64,000 bases of DNA from CAZEAB01 sp964552945 (GTDB taxonomy: Archaea > Nanobdellota > Nanobdellia > Woesearchaeales > GW2011-AR9). The notes beneath the pieces are model-generated. The model searched no databases. It worked only from the letters and a program-made list of their open reading frames with translations, and was not told the DNA's origin. Numbering within the stretch: position 1 is the stretch's first letter; each line of letters starts with the position of its first letter. The DNA lies in assembly GCA_964552945.1 (NCBI GenBank), contig CAZKIP010000005.1:31980-95979 (forward strand). The letters are read 5' to 3'. This document shows positions 44,446-53,318 of this stretch, piece after piece. Made by a program: the position numbers and the translations under genes.

Positions 44446-45144
44446 ATGGCCAAAAAAAGTAAATCTATCATTCTTATTTATGCTCTTCTGTTATTTGTCC
44501 TATTTTTTGCTTTAATTAGGATTATAATTGGCTCTCAAGGAAGATTTTTTACCTTGGAGTTAGGTGGATTCTTTATACTTTTATTACTCTCACTAATTGC
44601 TTCTTTTGGTTACAATAAGAATTGGGGAGAAAGGTTATTTTTATTCATTTTCACATTTTATATCATTAATTTAGTTCTAATTTGGAAGTTCACAGGAGCG
44701 CTGTACTTAACTCTTCTTTTATTATCTGTTCTAGGAGCAATGTTAATTGTGATGGAAATAATCAAATTTGGTCATTCTAAAAGAAAAAGACCTATTCAAT
44801 CAACTTTAAAACCTTATCAAGAACCATATAGTCAAGTTTTTGATCCTCTACCTACAGAAAATGATGGGAACCAATTTAGTGTTGTTACTGAAGATTATCA
44901 AGAAGAAACTAACGCTCCTGATAAGGTTTCTGCCAAAGTTAATAGTAGGAAATCAGCAAACATTTCTAAAAAGAGAAAGACTACTTACAAACCAGGAAAG
45001 TTTGTGGCAAGTTCAAGAAGTAACATTTATCACGCTCCGAAGTGTGAATGGGCTAAAAAGATTAAGAAAGAAAGAAGAAACTGGTTTAAATCTAAAGAAG
45101 CAGCATGGGAAAAAGGTTACAAAGCCCATAATTGTGTTGAGTAA
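44446..45144 (+). CDS. four-helix membrane protein with Ada-like Cys/His C-terminal domain
   Basis: The 232-residue protein has four membrane helices in residues 7-105, a polar linker, and a C-terminal domain KFVASSRSNIYHAPKCEWAK ... EAAWEKGYKAHNC. The H-x3-C start and G-Y-x3-x-C end match the domain of the protein at 27085-27462, although the final C-x-C is reduced to one cysteine. It may bind a metal at the membrane. A TATA box near 44412-44421 precedes the ATG. Confidence 0.65.
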   Translation: MAKKSKSIILIYALLLFVLFFALIRIIIGSQGRFFTLELGGFFILLLLSLIASFGYNKNWGERLFLFIFTFYIINLVLIWKFTGALYLTLLLLSVLGAMLIVMEIIKFGHSKRKRPIQSTLKPYQEPYSQVFDPLPTENDGNQFSVVTEDYQEETNAPDKVSAKVNSRKSANISKKRKTTYKPGKFVASSRSNIYHAPKCEWAKKIKKERRNWFKSKEAAWEKGYKAHNCVE

Positions 45145-45190
45145 TTCAATTTTCTAATTTCTTTTTATCATTATCCTTATTATTTTCTAT

Positions 45191-45628
45191 TTAAGTATCA
45201 TATTTCAAATAGAATATTATCAGCCCTACTGCTGCAATAGAAATAGCTGCATCAGCTATATTAAAAGCGGGCCACCATCCAAGATCTATAAAATCAACAA
45301 CAAATGTTCTGAAAAATCTGTCAATTAAATTACCTATTACACCTCCTAAAAAGAGGGCATAAAAAACTTGGGCGATTTTTTCCTTTGGAATTTCTTTGTA
45401 GAAGAAAATCAATGCTAAGGCTACTACTAAAGAAATGACCGCAAGTATTCCATTTTTACCTTGAAGTATTCCAAATGCTGCTCCCGTATTTTTTACTAAG
45501 TGTATTGAAAGAATTTTTAAGTTTAATTCAGGATTAAATTTTATTATCATCCACTTAAGTAATTGGTCAAGAATAACGACAACTAGAGAAATAGCTCCAA
45601 AAAATATTGCTTTTTTTTTATTTACCAT
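45191..45628 (-). CDS. lspA: lipoprotein signal peptidase II
   Basis: The 145-residue protein has four membrane helices and the family's key residues: Asn47 in VKNTGAAFG, catalytic Asp103 in GNLIDRFFR and Asp126 in FNIADAAIS. LspA cuts prolipoprotein signal peptides before the lipidated cysteine. Most archaea lack it, so this looks like a bacterial acquisition. The cyclophilin at 26381 has a lipobox and is a candidate substrate. The gene overlaps the upstream gene by 7 bp. Confidence 0.93.
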   Translation of the reverse strand: MVNKKKAIFFGAISLVVVILDQLLKWMIIKFNPELNLKILSIHLVKNTGAAFGILQGKNGILAVISLVVALALIFFYKEIPKEKIAQVFYALFLGGVIGNLIDRFFRTFVVDFIDLGWWPAFNIADAAISIAAVGLIIFYLKYDT

Positions 45629-46035
45629 AGGCGGCGATTCTGCTCTTGTCTTGGAGCTGATTTTTCTATATTTGCCAATCTTTGATCAAGAGAAGAAAGA
45701 ATTGCTTTTATTGTGTCTAATTTACTATTGATTAACTCTAGCTCTCTTTTTTGGGAACTTGCTTGAGTTGTTTGATTTCTTGTATCAAAAGAAGAAGCAC
45801 TTTGGGCAGGCGGTTGCTGAGAGAAACTTGAACTTCCAAGGCTTTGTTTATCCAATTCTTCAAAAGGAGATTTTTCATTAATTCCTGTTAAATCTTTATT
45901 CAAACCAAGAGGATCCTGATTAATATCTTGATTTTGCTCATTACCAAAGCTACTACCAAGGTTATCGCTAGTTAATTTATCAAAATCCATCTCGGGATCT
46001 TTTTTCCAAAACATCAACTTATTAAAAAGGCCCAT
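45622..46035 (-). CDS. Gln/Ser-rich protein with C-terminal coiled coil, unknown
   Basis: The 137-residue protein starts with a short amphipathic segment (GLFNKLMFWKK), has a disordered Asn/Gln/Ser-rich middle, and ends in a heptad-like helix (ELINSKLDTIKAILSSLDQR) with a terminal RRLW. It may be membrane-associated and self-assembling. It overlaps lspA and shares its promoter (AGTATATAAAATG, about 46056-46068). Confidence 0.65.
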   Translation of the reverse strand: MGLFNKLMFWKKDPEMDFDKLTSDNLGSSFGNEQNQDINQDPLGLNKDLTGINEKSPFEELDKQSLGSSSFSQQPPAQSASSFDTRNQTTQASSQKRELELINSKLDTIKAILSSLDQRLANIEKSAPRQEQNRRLW

Positions 46036-46147
46036 AATTCATAAGAAACGTTTACATTTTATATACTTTTTTCTTTATGGGCGGATTGACGCTTTTTTGT
46101 TGTGGGTTTTAGAAAGCTTAATAAACTCCATATTCCATCTAGGTAAG

Positions 46148-46378
46148 ATGGCAAAATCAAAAGAATCTAAAGATGAAAAAATCGGTTTCCATAAAGGATC
46201 ATTGGCAACTCTTAGCAAAGAAAGGGAAGAAATGATGCGAATTTTGCAGATTGTTGAACAATTAATGCAAATGCACATCAAAGAATTGAAAGATCTAGGC
46301 GTTGACCTAGTTTCTGAAGCAAAGACTGCTGCTAAGAAAATGAAAGGAAAGAAACCTATTGAAGACGTCCTAAAATAG
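46148..46378 (+). CDS. small helical protein, unknown
   Basis: The start was placed at ATG 46148 because CTTAATAAAC (about 46118-46127) lies 26 bp upstream; a longer frame from 46097 would include the promoter. The 76-residue product is basic at both ends and mostly helical (KEREEMMRILQIVEQLMQMH). No family is recognised. Confidence 0.65.
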   Translation: MAKSKESKDEKIGFHKGSLATLSKEREEMMRILQIVEQLMQMHIKELKDLGVDLVSEAKTAAKKMKGKKPIEDVLK

Positions 46379-46515
46379 AAATTAATTATAATTATTTTTT
46401 CTTTTTCTTTTTATAGAATCAAATATTTAGTTTTTACAAGAAATAAAAAACAAGTAATTTAAAAATAATTTCTGTTCATTCTCAAAATAAAAAAAAATAA
46501 AAATAAAAAAGTTAT

Positions 46516-48387
46516 TTACCTTTTGAAAAGCAATACTGCAAGTAAAAACATTACTAACATTGCTACTACAAAAACTCCTCCTGCTAACAAAGCAAGTTCT
46601 ACAAAACTATCTTCTTGTGTAGTTACGCTTTGTGGTGCTACTGGGTTTGTAACAGGTGGTAAAAGATTAATCTTTTCAACCTTTACTGAACTTCCAGTAT
46701 TTGTAGGTGATTTGGTAGTTGAGGTAGACTTTGGTGGGGTGTACGTAGTTGTTGAACTTTTACTAGTTGAAGTTCCACTCTTTTTGCTTGAAAGGGTGTT
46801 GTCAACGCTGTTTTCTAAATCGTCAACATCTTCTTCTAAGTCATCTAACTTGTTTAACAAAAGAGTTTTATCGGTTACTTCTTTGTCAAGTTCAACTTCA
46901 TCAATAAGATCTTCTACTACATCCTGTAACTTCTCAACATCGTCTTCGATATCATTAAGTCTATTTTTGTACTTTTTAATATCGCTCTTATCTTGTTCAG
47001 ATACAGCTCGGTCGTATTTTTTCTTATCGCTATCGTACTTTGTTTCTAAATCTCTGTAATCCTTTTTAGCTTTTGAGTATTTAGTCCAAAGATCTTCTTC
47101 AGTTGTGCTATCATCGGTTGAATCATCATCAGTTGAGTCGTCATCAGTTGAATCGTCTTCGTCTCTATCTTCATCTCTGTCTTCATCATCTGTTGAATCG
47201 TCTTCATCGGTTGAATCATCGTCTGTTGAGTCGTCGTCAGTTGAATCGTCTTCGTCTCTGTCTTCATCATCTGCTGAGTCATCATCGGTTGAATCGTCGT
47301 CAGTTGGATCAACATCTACAACTGCACATGCAACTTCATCTTCGTTAACATCATCCGCATCTTCAGAAATTTCGTCAAATTCATCAGAGAATTTGTCTAA
47401 TTTATCTTCTAAAGCATCTAAATCGAACTTGTAAGCCATATATGAATGGTTGTAAGCTTCTTTACTAAGTAATGATGCTTTTGCTGAAATTCCTTCTAAA
47501 GCAATTTCAAAAACACTGAAATCATTTCCAAGGCAAACTGCTTGTGAAAATTCTTGACCAACTTGGCTTAATTGAGAGTTAAGTTGGTTCATTGAATCAA
47601 CTAAATCTTTTTCTGCTGCAATGTATGCATCAGCTAATCTTACCATGTTAATGTTTTCATCCCAATAGCTATCAAGTAAATCTTCATGATTAATAGCTGA
47701 AACTAATTGTTCAAAACCAGTTTTTGTATCGGCTTTAACTAAATCGTTTCCACTAATCTTTACAAGCATGCTTTGTGCATCGTCCCTGATGTCAGCTAAT
47801 TCTTTAATTAAATCTAACAAATCTTCTTGATTAGATTCAACTACACTAACTGGTGCATCATCTTTAATGCTATTAAATAGTCTGAATGAAACTCCGTCTT
47901 TGTTCTTACCAAACCACTTTTCAGTTAAGTTTTGGAATTCTGGGATCATTTCAGCTATTTTTACTTCAGCATCAAAAGCAACAACAGATTTCTTAACTTT
48001 TCCAAGTAAAGCAGCTGCAACTGGAACTTTTGTATCGGTAATTTCTTTTAGAAATGAAGATTCCTCTAAAGTTAGGGATTCTCCGGAAGTCATTGAATTT
48101 AGATATTGCCATCTTACTAACTCATAGTTATTTAGAGCTAGACTAACATCGCCTTCCATGTCTTCTAAATCTTCAACAGCGGTTTCAAGCTGTTTAGCTG
48201 TTCCTGTGTTTAACAAAGGAAACAACTTGTTTGTGTATTCATCTCCTGCACTTTTAACCGCTTCATCTGCAGCACTTACTACTTTCTGCATTTCAGACAG
48301 TTCTGGTTTTGCCAGAGCAGCAGGGACGGCTATACTTACAACAAAAAGTAATAGCAAAATTATTCCTGCAATTTTTTTAATTTCCAT
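46516..48387 (-). CDS. secreted membrane-anchored protein with acidic Asp/Ser/Thr repeat
   Basis: The 623-residue protein begins with a signal peptide (hydrophobic 5-24, cleavage near VPAALA-KP). A long helical ectodomain follows (27-340), then an Asp-rich repeat (about 359-428, units DDSTDD and DEDRDEDD), a coiled coil (about 435-545), a Ser/Thr/Pro-rich stalk and a C-terminal helix (about 598-620). This is a single-pass surface protein. The acidic repeat could bind calcium or act as a spacer. It shares its signal cleavage motif with the protein at 61462. Confidence 0.8.
   Translation of the reverse strand: MEIKKIAGIILLLLFVVSIAVPAALAKPELSEMQKVVSAADEAVKSAGDEYTNKLFPLLNTGTAKQLETAVEDLEDMEGDVSLALNNYELVRWQYLNSMTSGESLTLEESSFLKEITDTKVPVAAALLGKVKKSVVAFDAEVKIAEMIPEFQNLTEKWFGKNKDGVSFRLFNSIKDDAPVSVVESNQEDLLDLIKELADIRDDAQSMLVKISGNDLVKADTKTGFEQLVSAINHEDLLDSYWDENINMVRLADAYIAAEKDLVDSMNQLNSQLSQVGQEFSQAVCLGNDFSVFEIALEGISAKASLLSKEAYNHSYMAYKFDLDALEDKLDKFSDEFDEISEDADDVNEDEVACAVVDVDPTDDDSTDDDSADDEDRDEDDSTDDDSTDDDSTDEDDSTDDEDRDEDRDEDDSTDDDSTDDDSTDDSTTEEDLWTKYSKAKKDYRDLETKYDSDKKKYDRAVSEQDKSDIKKYKNRLNDIEDDVEKLQDVVEDLIDEVELDKEVTDKTLLLNKLDDLEEDVDDLENSVDNTLSSKKSGTSTSKSSTTTYTPPKSTSTTKSPTNTGSSVKVEKINLLPPVTNPVAPQSVTTQEDSFVELALLAGGVFVVAMLVMFLLAVLLFKR
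47105..47311 (-). repeat. in-gene acidic tandem repeat (Asp-Asp-Ser-Thr)
   Basis: About 200 bp of imperfect repeats of 6-12 bp encode Asp/Glu/Ser/Thr, with interspersed DEDRDED units. Copy number in such repeats usually varies by slippage. The opposite strand shows a serine-rich open frame that is an artefact of this repeat. Confidence 0.85.
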
Positions 48388-48525
48388 TTTTATTTTTTCC
48401 TCATCTAGATAAGTTTTTACTACTCAATAATTAATGTACTTTATAAACCTTTCGCGAAGTATTACTAGATAGTAACAAATTCTCCAAAAAGAAATAAGGA
48501 TTATTTAGAAGATCAAAGACCTTTC

Positions 48526-49014
48526 CTATATGATAACGCTGTTACTACGATGAACTTTTGGTAAGAAATTAATTATTGTTTTTTCCTTGTATTTAGCACA
48601 ACTAAATATCTCTTTATCATATTTGAGAAGAATAAATCTGCTGTCTTCGCCTAAATCTTTACTAAGATCTTCTCCTTTAAAGTAAGATTTAAGCTCATTT
48701 TTATCTAATTCAACTATTTCTTTCAACTTCTTTCCATTCTTAGCAGCTTCATTTGCTAGTAATTGTACGCCAGATTTGCTTAATCTGACTTCATTTTTCA
48801 TTATTTCAGCAAAATATAATCCTGCCCTATCGATTCTTAATTTTTCCTTATCAATTTTTTCAATATCTTTATTTACAACGAATACTCTATTTTTTTCATT
48901 TTGAAGGAAAGCATAATCTCCTGTAAGAAAAAAACCAAATTGTTCAACAATTTTCTCTCTAATTCTTTTAATTTCTCTACTATTTAGGATTTTTAGTTTA
49001 AATGTTAATTTCAT
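48526..49014 (-). CDS. PUA-type RNA-binding protein, NOL1/NOP2-associated family
   Basis: The 162-residue protein resembles the archaeal stand-alone domain found beside NOL1/NOP2/Fmu ribosome biogenesis proteins: KLKILNSREIKRIREKIVEQ, RAGLYFAEI, VRLSKSGVQLL and FLPKVHR. A PUA-like fold binding rRNA or tRNA is the likely role. Only 37 bp separate its start from the divergent gene. Confidence 0.7.
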   Translation of the reverse strand: MKLTFKLKILNSREIKRIREKIVEQFGFFLTGDYAFLQNEKNRVFVVNKDIEKIDKEKLRIDRAGLYFAEIMKNEVRLSKSGVQLLANEAAKNGKKLKEIVELDKNELKSYFKGEDLSKDLGEDSRFILLKYDKEIFSCAKYKEKTIINFLPKVHRSNSVII

Positions 49015-49051
49015 CTAAATCTTTTTAAGTCAATTGTTTTTAATAAATGTT

Positions 49052-49432
49052 ATGCCTGAAAAAAGAGAGGGATGTAGGAAGGCTAGCGAATTAACAGACT
49101 TAGTTTTAGCCTTAAAAGAAGGAGGTATCTTACTTCGAAGTTCCACTAAGGAATTCCCTACCTTTAAGTTGGCCCAAAATCCTGATTGGAAGAAAGGAGG
49201 AGAGGTTGATTGTAAATATATTATTGCTCCAGTAGATAATAATATGGTTATCAGTTGGTCTCCAAGAAATAATTCACCTTATTTAATAGAACATTTTACA
49301 CAATATGATTGGGTTACTATTTTTAATTTAAGATACCAACCTACGGATGAAAGATTCAGTGTTCATGTTTTAAAAAATCCGGAAGACTTGTATCTTCATT
49401 TAGATTATCAAGAATTTTATTTAGATGATTAA
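49052..49432 (+). CDS. conserved-looking soluble protein, unknown
   Basis: ATG 49052 was chosen over an upstream TTG because CTTTTTAAGTC (49021-49031) lies about 26 bp before it. The 126-residue product is globular with several tryptophans (NPDWKKGG, ISWSPRNN, QYDWVTI) and an acidic C-terminus. No family is recognised. It ends overlapping the stop of the convergent aIF5B gene. Confidence 0.6.
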   Translation: MPEKREGCRKASELTDLVLALKEGGILLRSSTKEFPTFKLAQNPDWKKGGEVDCKYIIAPVDNNMVISWSPRNNSPYLIEHFTQYDWVTIFNLRYQPTDERFSVHVLKNPEDLYLHLDYQEFYLDD

Positions 49433-51216
49433 CCAACTCCCCAAACAGGGTTATCTCTCCTTTTTATTTCGGCAACTTCTTTTAGAACATTAATTTCCAT
49501 CGTACTTAAATGCTTCTTAAGAGTTTTTAGTTTCTTAAAATCTTTTTCAGGAACATCTGAATAAAGAAAATCTCCCTCTTCAATTTGCCTACCTACTGTC
49601 ACTCCATCCATAGCCATTGCCAATTGTTTCCCTTGTTCAGCAACTGTAACATTCTCTTTACCTTCTTTGAGACTTTTCACAAAAGAGATTCTTGTTCCGG
49701 AAAGGTTCATAATAGGGTCTCCTGTTTTAATTTGACCAATTTCAATCTCAACCCCAACGATGGCTGGATTATTTTGTCTAAAAGTATAGCCTTTAAGAAT
49801 GGCAAATTTACAGGGGCGTACCAAGGATTGAAACTCTTTCATTTCAATTTCTTTTTTGAGAGATTCAACATATTTCCCATAATCTTCAATTGTTTGATAA
49901 ATAACATCGTTAGTAATTACTTTCAAACCTTTTGCCTTTATTAATTCAGAAACATCGGTACTATAATTAACATTGAACCCAAGTAAAACTCCTGTAAATT
50001 TGTCTTGGTCTCTAAGTGATTCTAATTTAGAAAGATCTTTTTTAGTAATATTTCCTAAAGATGCGGAGGAAATAGGAATTTCTTTTTCCTGTAATAAATT
50101 CCTTAAGGCTTCTAAACCACCAATTGTGTCTGCTTTAATTAAAACTCCGTTTCCTTCATCGGATTCCATTACTACCTCTCCAACTTCTTCCATAATTTCT
50201 TTCTTTAATAACTCAATTTCTTCAGATTTTCCAGAACAACTTCTTATTGGCATGCCTGAGATTGCTTTATCCAATCCAGGGGCAGAAATTTTTACTCCAG
50301 TTGCAGCATGAACTTCTTTAACATTTTTGAACTTACTTTTCTTCTCTCTCATCTCGGATAATTCATTAGGTTCAAGTAAAGCTCTTACTTTAACAGTAAA
50401 AGGCTCATCTACATCACCAACAATTAAAGTATCATTTACTTTTAAACTGCCATTGTAAATTATGGCATCGATAGTTTTTCCCAATCCTTTTTCTTCTTTA
50501 ACTTCTAAGATGGTTCCCTTACAATTCCCTTCTTCTTCAATTTCTAACTTTTTTTCTAGATACTTCTGGGCCAATCCTGTAAGAACCATTAATAATTCTG
50601 GAATCCCTTGGCCTGTTAAGGATGAAACAGGAACAAGAGCTATTTGTTTAGTGTAATCATCTACTCTATCAAATCTTTCAGATTGCAAACTATGATCGTT
50701 AAATTGACCAACTAGTTCATACATTTTCTTTTCAAATTCACCTTGGTATTGAGTAGACATTTCGTTAATATTGGTTAGAAGAAGTTTTTCTTTGTCATAT
50801 TGCCAGCCAGGAAGTAGATCTATTTTGTTAGCAGCAACTATGAAAGGGACTTTATTTGCTTTAAGAATTTCTATGGATTCAATTGTTTGAGGTTTAAACC
50901 CTTCGTTGATATCTACTACTAAAATGGCGATATCCGCTAAAGACCCTCCTCTTTTTCTTAAACTTGTAAATGCAGCATGCCCAGGAGTATCTATAGTAAG
51001 TAAGCCTGGAACAGTTAAGTTTCCTTTGAAGGCATCTAATAGGCTTCCACAGATTTTTTTGATAGTTTCGATGGGAATTATGGAAACTCCAATTGCTTGC
51101 GTTATCGCTCCGGCTTCTCCAGCTGTAACAACGGTTCTCCTAATTTTATCTAGTAAACTTGTTTTACCATGATCTACATGTCCTACTACTGTTACCAAAA
51201 CTTTTCTTGTGGCCAT
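49429..51216 (-). CDS. infB: translation initiation factor aIF5B (IF-2 family)
   Basis: The 595-residue GTPase has G1 GHVDHGKTS, G3 DTPGH and G4 NKID followed by beta-barrel domains II-IV, as in archaeal aIF5B. It promotes subunit joining during initiation. The ATG at 51216 was chosen because the conserved N-terminus MATRKVLVTVVGHVDHG begins there and a TATA element (ATTTAAAAAC, about 51239-51248) is about 27 bp upstream. Confidence 0.94.
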   Translation of the reverse strand: MATRKVLVTVVGHVDHGKTSLLDKIRRTVVTAGEAGAITQAIGVSIIPIETIKKICGSLLDAFKGNLTVPGLLTIDTPGHAAFTSLRKRGGSLADIAILVVDINEGFKPQTIESIEILKANKVPFIVAANKIDLLPGWQYDKEKLLLTNINEMSTQYQGEFEKKMYELVGQFNDHSLQSERFDRVDDYTKQIALVPVSSLTGQGIPELLMVLTGLAQKYLEKKLEIEEEGNCKGTILEVKEEKGLGKTIDAIIYNGSLKVNDTLIVGDVDEPFTVKVRALLEPNELSEMREKKSKFKNVKEVHAATGVKISAPGLDKAISGMPIRSCSGKSEEIELLKKEIMEEVGEVVMESDEGNGVLIKADTIGGLEALRNLLQEKEIPISSASLGNITKKDLSKLESLRDQDKFTGVLLGFNVNYSTDVSELIKAKGLKVITNDVIYQTIEDYGKYVESLKKEIEMKEFQSLVRPCKFAILKGYTFRQNNPAIVGVEIEIGQIKTGDPIMNLSGTRISFVKSLKEGKENVTVAEQGKQLAMAMDGVTVGRQIEEGDFLYSDVPEKDFKKLKTLKKHLSTMEINVLKEVAEIKRRDNPVWGVG

Positions 51217-51305
51217 ATTAAATTGGGATAATTGAGTGTTTTTAAATTTATCTTTAATTATTGGTAACCATAACTTTAAATTATCCTCTTGTTTTTTTAC
51301 AAAAT

Positions 51306-52415
51306 ATGGCCATAATCTCCGAGAATACCACCAAAATAAAAGCATCCCTACCAAAGAAAGATGTTCATAGTAAGATGGAAGTATTCTACAATCCAATAAT
51401 GCGTTCCAATAGAAATCTCTCTATTCTATTACTAAATTCAATCGATAATAAAAATATGAACCTTGCCCTGCCTTTAGCTGGTTCCGGAATTAGAGCAATA
51501 AGGTTTCTCAATGAATTAAAAAAAGGAAAAATGAATCATCTTTTTGTAAATGATAAAAAAGGGAATTTTTCTAAGGTTCTTACCAAAAATTTAGAATTAA
51601 ACAAATTAAATCCTAAGGACCTCTCAATTTTTAACGAAGAAGCCTCATTATTCCTTCTAAATCAAACCACTAACAAAAATAAACCAAACAATTTCTGTGG
51701 GTATTTTGATTATATAGACATCGATCCTTTTGGAACTCCTAACCCCTTCTTAAATGCAGCCATTGGTAGAATTTGTAGAAAAGGAATTCTTGCCGTTACA
51801 GCAACTGACACCGCTGCTTTGACAGGAACTTATCCTCAAGTTACCAAAAGAAAATATTGGGCAAAGACACATAAAAATTATTTGATGCATGAACTTGGTC
51901 TTAGAATTCTAATTAGAAAGGTTCAGTTACAAGGAGTACAATTTGATAAAGCTTTAACCCCTATTTTAGCTTATCACAAAGACCATTATTTTAGGATTTA
52001 TTTTAAATCTGAAAATGGTAAGACTAAATGTGATAATCTCATAAAACAGCATCAATTCTTTTTGTTCAATCCAAAAACACTAGATTTTCTACCATCAAAA
52101 AATAATTCTAAGGAGGGATACGATTCCATTGGTCCTTTATGGGTTGGTAAATTATTTGATAAGAAACTGGTTAAGAAGATGGCCAAAAGTAATCCCTTTC
52201 CTGAAGAACAGAAATTTCTTGATATTTTAGAAATTGAATCTAAAAAAGATTTGTTAGGTTTTATTGACCCTCATGTGATTGCCAAAAAGTATAAACTTGC
52301 AATTCCAAAAAAAGAATTGTTGAAAAAAAAATTAAAAGCTAGTTCTACAATTTTCTCTCCAACGGGGTTGAAAACAGAAAAGAGTATCGAAGATATTGTT
52401 TCTTTATTTAAATAA
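51306..52415 (+). CDS. trm1: tRNA (guanine26-N2)-dimethyltransferase Trm1
   Basis: The 369-residue enzyme has the Trm1 motifs: VFYNPIMRSNR near the N-terminus, SAM motif LPLAGSGIRAIRF, catalytic YIDIDPFGTPNPF and GILAVTATDTAALTG. It methylates G26 of tRNAs. The ATG at 51306 is the conserved start; TTTAAATTATCC upstream acts as TATA element. It is divergent from aIF5B. Confidence 0.93.
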   Translation: MAIISENTTKIKASLPKKDVHSKMEVFYNPIMRSNRNLSILLLNSIDNKNMNLALPLAGSGIRAIRFLNELKKGKMNHLFVNDKKGNFSKVLTKNLELNKLNPKDLSIFNEEASLFLLNQTTNKNKPNNFCGYFDYIDIDPFGTPNPFLNAAIGRICRKGILAVTATDTAALTGTYPQVTKRKYWAKTHKNYLMHELGLRILIRKVQLQGVQFDKALTPILAYHKDHYFRIYFKSENGKTKCDNLIKQHQFFLFNPKTLDFLPSKNNSKEGYDSIGPLWVGKLFDKKLVKKMAKSNPFPEEQKFLDILEIESKKDLLGFIDPHVIAKKYKLAIPKKELLKKKLKASSTIFSPTGLKTEKSIEDIVSLFK

Positions 52416-52438
52416 TAAATAATAAAAAATAAAAAAAA

Positions 52439-52693
52439 TTAATTGCAATAGAAATGTTTTCTAGCAATTGGACAAGCAAACCAAGCTACATTTACCAGTA
52501 AAAATAGCACCAGAGCGTTCCACCATAAGTTTCCCGTTGAACCAAGGAATCTTAATCCACAATAGAAAAATCCGTAAATTGCTGCTTCTGCAATTAATGT
52601 CCAGAACCAATCTCCTTTTTTACAACCGGACCAAGTACAACATCCGGAGTTTTTCGAAGAAATCTTCTTCATACTTCCTTTTTTCTTTGCCAT
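52439..52693 (-). CDS. small cysteine-rich two-helix membrane protein
   Basis: The 84-residue protein has a basic N-terminus with SGCCTWSGCKKGD, then two membrane helices (about 29-47 and 56-73) with further cysteines and a final HFYC. The cysteine pairs could bind a metal or form disulfides. A strong GAGGTGAT site (about 52702-52709) precedes the ATG. The family is unknown. Confidence 0.65.
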   Translation of the reverse strand: MAKKKGSMKKISSKNSGCCTWSGCKKGDWFWTLIAEAAIYGFFYCGLRFLGSTGNLWWNALVLFLLVNVAWFACPIARKHFYCN

Positions 52694-52752
52694 AGATAAC
52701 TATCACCTCTAGAATAAGAAATAAAAAGAAGTATAAAAAATTAACTCAAAGT

Positions 52753-53031
52753 TTATCCTAAAGCTAGATCCATCTTTGCAACTTGGGAATCTCTTACGTT
52801 TTCAATTTCTCCCAACTTAGCTGCAATTCCGTCAAAATCTCCACCTTCAACTTCATACATTGCTAAAACAAGGACCGCCTTCAAACCAAATGCTACTGGT
52901 TCTTCTTTAACTTGCATCTCTCCTATTGAACCTGCGTCACGAGCTATTTTTTCAGCTTGCTCTTTAATAGGTCCCAAATCAACTTCTGGTGATTCAGGCA
53001 TTAACTTAAATGTAATTATTGCTTTTGCCAT
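52753..53031 (-). CDS. translation elongation factor aEF1-beta
   Basis: The 92-residue protein matches archaeal EF1B: KAIITFKLMPESPEVDL, VAFGLKAVLVLAMYEVEGG and ENVRDSQVAKMDLALG. It is the nucleotide exchange factor for EF1A. GGAGGAT at about 53043-53049 is the ribosome-binding site. A leader or cotranscription with the zinc-ribbon gene upstream is likely. Confidence 0.93.
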   Translation of the reverse strand: MAKAIITFKLMPESPEVDLGPIKEQAEKIARDAGSIGEMQVKEEPVAFGLKAVLVLAMYEVEGGDFDGIAAKLGEIENVRDSQVAKMDLALG

Positions 53032-53110
53032 TTTTTATTTTATCCTCCCTCTTGTTTATTATAAAATTATTTGGATTTCAAACGATTCCAAAATTCTACA
53101 AAAACACTTC

Positions 53111-53281
53111 TTAGTTAGGTCCAGTAAATTCACATTGAGGACAGGTGTATTTTATTGCTTCATTTCGGCAACTGCTACACCTTACTATTTCGTATTTTCC
53201 ACAACTAGGGCAGTTAAAGGTCACATTACCTTTATCATTACTAATCCTCTTCTTACAAGACATACAATTTTTTCCGTTCAT
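53111..53281 (-). CDS. small four-CxxC zinc-ribbon RNA-binding-type protein
   Basis: The 56-residue protein has four C-x2-C knuckles (CMSC, CPSC, CSSC and CPQC), the pattern of a widespread family of archaeal small zinc-ribbon proteins. ATG 53281 lies about 26 bp after ATTTATAAAT (about 53302-53311), whereas a longer frame would overlap the rtcA gene. It precedes aEF1-beta, supporting a translation-related role. Confidence 0.85.
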   Translation of the reverse strand: MNGKNCMSCKKRISNDKGNVTFNCPSCGKYEIVRCSSCRNEAIKYTCPQCEFTGPN

Positions 53282-53318
53282 TTTGTTCCAGAACCTTGGT
53301 TTATTTATAAATCTTCTT

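Noticed and set aside
47105..47434. Serine-rich open frame on the plus strand, or a CRISPR-like repeat
   Set aside because: It is the reverse strand of an Asp/Ser/Thr codon repeat inside a clear secreted-protein gene; there are no spacers.
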